Source: Oscillospiraceae bacterium
GTDB taxonomy: Bacteria; Bacillota; Clostridia; Oscillospirales; Oscillospiraceae
Direction: 5' to 3'
Assembly (NCBI GenBank): GCA_031266955.1
Contig: JAISAA010000312.1
Coordinates: 1-5,815 of the forward strand
DNA length: 5,815 bases
Below are positions 4,298 to 5,815 of this stretch, in pieces; within the stretch, counting starts at the first letter, position 1; every line of letters begins with the position of its first letter. The position numbers and the translations under genes are program-made. The notes beneath the pieces are model-generated. The model searched no databases. It had not been told where the DNA came from and saw only the letters and a program-made list of their open reading frames with translations.

Positions 4298-5686
4298 TCA
4301 CAGTGAGGTTTTCGCGTTTATTGACTTATCGACGTTCATTTTGCCGATATACGTGGGCTCGAAAGGCTTTGCCTTCAGCACCGCCTTGCACCAGATCAGC
4401 GCGAACACCGCCAGCGCCGCGAACAGTACGAAAAACAGCTTATATATCCGCACACGGCTGTCCATATCGCTCGAAATGTTCCAGATCATATACACGCACC
4501 CGAGCATCCCTATGATCTGCGGCAGCCCCGCCAGCATGAGCTTTTTATTGCGTTCGGCGTTTGGGTACCGCCGACGCAGCACGAGCACGTTCAAATGCGT
4601 CAGTATATAGCTCGCCAGCCAGAAGCACGAGCCGGCGAGTATCATATTGATGAGCCCGCCGCTGTTCACATACCCCGTAAGGATCATAATAAGTATGCAA
4701 ACGACAAGCAGCGACATCCCGACATACGGGGCGCCGCGCCCGTTCGTCCTCCCGAAGACACGCGGCATCATCCCCTCGTCTGACATACCCTGCAATATTT
4801 TACCGACGGTCGGCAGCACCGTATTCATCGTGCTGACGGCGGCGAGCAGCGTCACTATGCTCATCCAGATACGCCCGCCCTCGCCGAGAAGCTGCTCGGC
4901 GTACGCGATATGCGGCATATCTGCGGTGAGAAGCACCTCCGTGCCGATGTAATTCGTCATCCCGCTGCCGAGGACCGACTGGATAACAAGCAGCACAAGC
5001 AGCGCGAGGCACATAGACAGCGGGACGTTCCGCCTCGGATTCTTCATTTCCCGCGAAACGGGTATCACAAATTCCACGCCGATAAACAGCCAGAACGCTA
5101 TCGCCGAAAGGCTTATAACATCCCCCGCCGACGACATAGGCGGCGCGACGAGCTCCGCCGAAACAAGCTCCCCCGTTCCGAGCCCGAATACGCCCATGAT
5201 ACCGAGCGCCGCCATAGAGCCGATAAGCAAAATGACCGTGACGTTCTGCACCTTCGCGAAAATGTCCACCCCGAACAAGTTCAGCGCGTACAGCAGCAGC
5301 ACGACCGCGACGGAAAACACGGCGGCCGGGACCGCGGGAAACAGTCCGTTTAGCACTATGCCCGTCATAGCCAGCTCGACCGACGCCGCGAAGACCATCG
5401 TGATAGCGTAGGCGGATATATTTGAAACGATGCTCGCCCACGGCCCCAGCCCGACGAGCATATACTGCCCCAGCCCGCCCGTTACGTTCGGCATGATGTG
5501 GTTCAGCTCGGAAAACGACAGCGCGATAAACGCGTTGAGCACCGCCACAATGACAAGCGCGGCGGTAAAGCTCTTCCCCGCGAGCCCGTAGCCCTGACCC
5601 AGCGACACCAGACAGCTTGTCGCGACGATAAGCCCCATACAGATAGCCATCCCGCTGCCGAGCCCAAGCTTTTTCTGCCCGTTCAT
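4298..5686 (-). CDS. APC-superfamily amino-acid permease
   Basis: The 462-residue integral membrane protein has about 12 hydrophobic helices (roughly residues 12-32, 38-60, 82-110, 118-138, 143-168, 190-210, 222-240, 270-292, 320-340, 343-365, 383-402, 414-434). A Gly-rich first helix (LGLGSGMAICMG) and FIGVEFVIPVSREMKNPRRN (201-220) after helix 6 are typical of the amino acid-polyamine-organocation superfamily; the acidic residue before KNPxR is characteristic. The start has AAGGAGGG about 6 bases upstream, an excellent site. As first gene of the operon it probably brings in the amino acid or amine that the two downstream proteins process. Substrate specificity cannot be read from sequence; proton-coupled uptake or antiport are both possible. 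A large hairpin lies between the gene and the window edge and may control it. Confidence 0.9.
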   Translation of the reverse strand: MNGQKKLGLGSGMAICMGLIVATSCLVSLGQGYGLAGKSFTAALVIVAVLNAFIALSFSELNHIMPNVTGGLGQYMLVGLGPWASIVSNISAYAITMVFAASVELAMTGIVLNGLFPAVPAAVFSVAVVLLLYALNLFGVDIFAKVQNVTVILLIGSMAALGIMGVFGLGTGELVSAELVAPPMSSAGDVISLSAIAFWLFIGVEFVIPVSREMKNPRRNVPLSMCLALLVLLVIQSVLGSGMTNYIGTEVLLTADMPHIAYAEQLLGEGGRIWMSIVTLLAAVSTMNTVLPTVGKILQGMSDEGMMPRVFGRTNGRGAPYVGMSLLVVCILIMILTGYVNSGGLINMILAGSCFWLASYILTHLNVLVLRRRYPNAERNKKLMLAGLPQIIGMLGCVYMIWNISSDMDSRVRIYKLFFVLFAALAVFALIWCKAVLKAKPFEPTYIGKMNVDKSINAKTSL

Positions 5687-5716
5687 ATTCTTCCCTCCTT
5701 ATGATGAATAAAATAA

Positions 5717-5759
5717 ACAAAGGCGCCTACGGTACGCGCGTACCGATAGACGCCTTTGT
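5717..5759 (-). promoter_or_regulatory. Two-part hairpin upstream of the permease operon
   Basis: ACAAAGGCG (5717-5725) pairs with CGCCTTTGT (5751-5759), and within it CGGTAC (5730-5735) pairs with GTACCG (5740-5745), with CTA/TAG able to pair between the two stems. On the minus strand the outer stem ends GGCGCCTTTG followed by TTTATTTTATT, so it resembles an intrinsic terminator placed about 30 bases before the permease start. It may end an upstream minus-strand gene outside the window or act as an attenuator in the operon leader. No T-box or known riboswitch motif is visible. A TATATT on the minus strand at about 5771-5776 is a possible -10, without a clear -35. Confidence 0.5.
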
Positions 5760-5793
5760 CTGTGACGTTAATATACCGCGCCTCGCCGCGCAT

Positions 5794-5812
5794 TTATTGT
5801 AAAAATCGGAAC
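5794..5812 (+). repeat. Direct repeat, right copy (TTATTGTAAAAATC)
   Basis: This 19-base stretch matches 181-199 in the same orientation at 18 of 19 positions. The match stops 3 bases before the window edge, so the repeat may extend further. It lies on the far side of the hairpin upstream of the permease operon. Confidence 0.5.
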
Positions 5813-5815
5813 GCG

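Noticed and set aside
4296..4308. CCTCA/TGAGG hairpin at the permease stop codon as a terminator
   Set aside because: The stem is only 5 bp and on the minus strand it is followed by A, not T; the next gene starts 34 bases on, so it is more likely an incidental dyad within the operon.

Overview
The window looks like a chromosomal piece of an anaerobic, probably gut-associated, fairly GC-rich Clostridia-type Firmicute. The reasons are the strong Shine-Dalgarno sequences (AAGGAG/GGAGG) before the confident genes, the amino-acid catabolism operon on the right, and hairpin repeats built on GTAGGGGCG, which I associate from memory with intergenic DNA of Oscillospirales-like genomes. The taxon is an inference; there is no rRNA or marker gene here.

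Layout, left to right. (1) 2-172 (+): the last 56 codons of a Fic/DOC-family protein, cut by the window edge inside its GNGR motif. (2) 173-1110: no convincing gene, but dense repeats. It holds a CTCCCC/GGGGAG hairpin, a pair plus a single copy of the GTAGGGGCG hairpin family, a candidate promoter, two related ATGTAACA palindromes, a terminator-like hairpin, and nine tandem 21-bp units each carrying a TCCGGAAnATTCCGnA dyad. (3) 1111-1716 (+): a protein of unrecognised function that appears to be shortened by an in-frame TGA where its relatives have Trp; a plausible C-terminal tail remains open to 1779. (4) 1829-2206 (+): a small, AT-rich, three-helix membrane protein, followed by a terminator-like hairpin. 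(5) 2207-2787: a second gene-free stretch dominated by the same GTAGGGGCG hairpins. (6) 5686 down to 2788 (-): a three-gene operon in the order APC-family amino-acid permease, ornithine-cyclodeaminase/mu-crystallin-family NAD(P)-binding protein (a lineage sometimes named tyramine oxidase subunit B), and a small [2Fe-2S] protein. A long two-part hairpin lies upstream of the permease.

The operon is best read as uptake plus oxidative or deaminating catabolism of an amino acid or amine. The permease would bring in the substrate, the cyclodeaminase-fold protein would carry the NAD(P)-dependent step, and the ferredoxin-like subunit would pass electrons to a flavoprotein partner. That partner is not present downstream. 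The left half carries accessory genes (Fic, a family I cannot name, an AT-rich membrane protein) embedded in repeats.

The strongest unexplained signals are the covarying hairpin family, the helically phased 21-bp dyad array, and the in-frame TGA.
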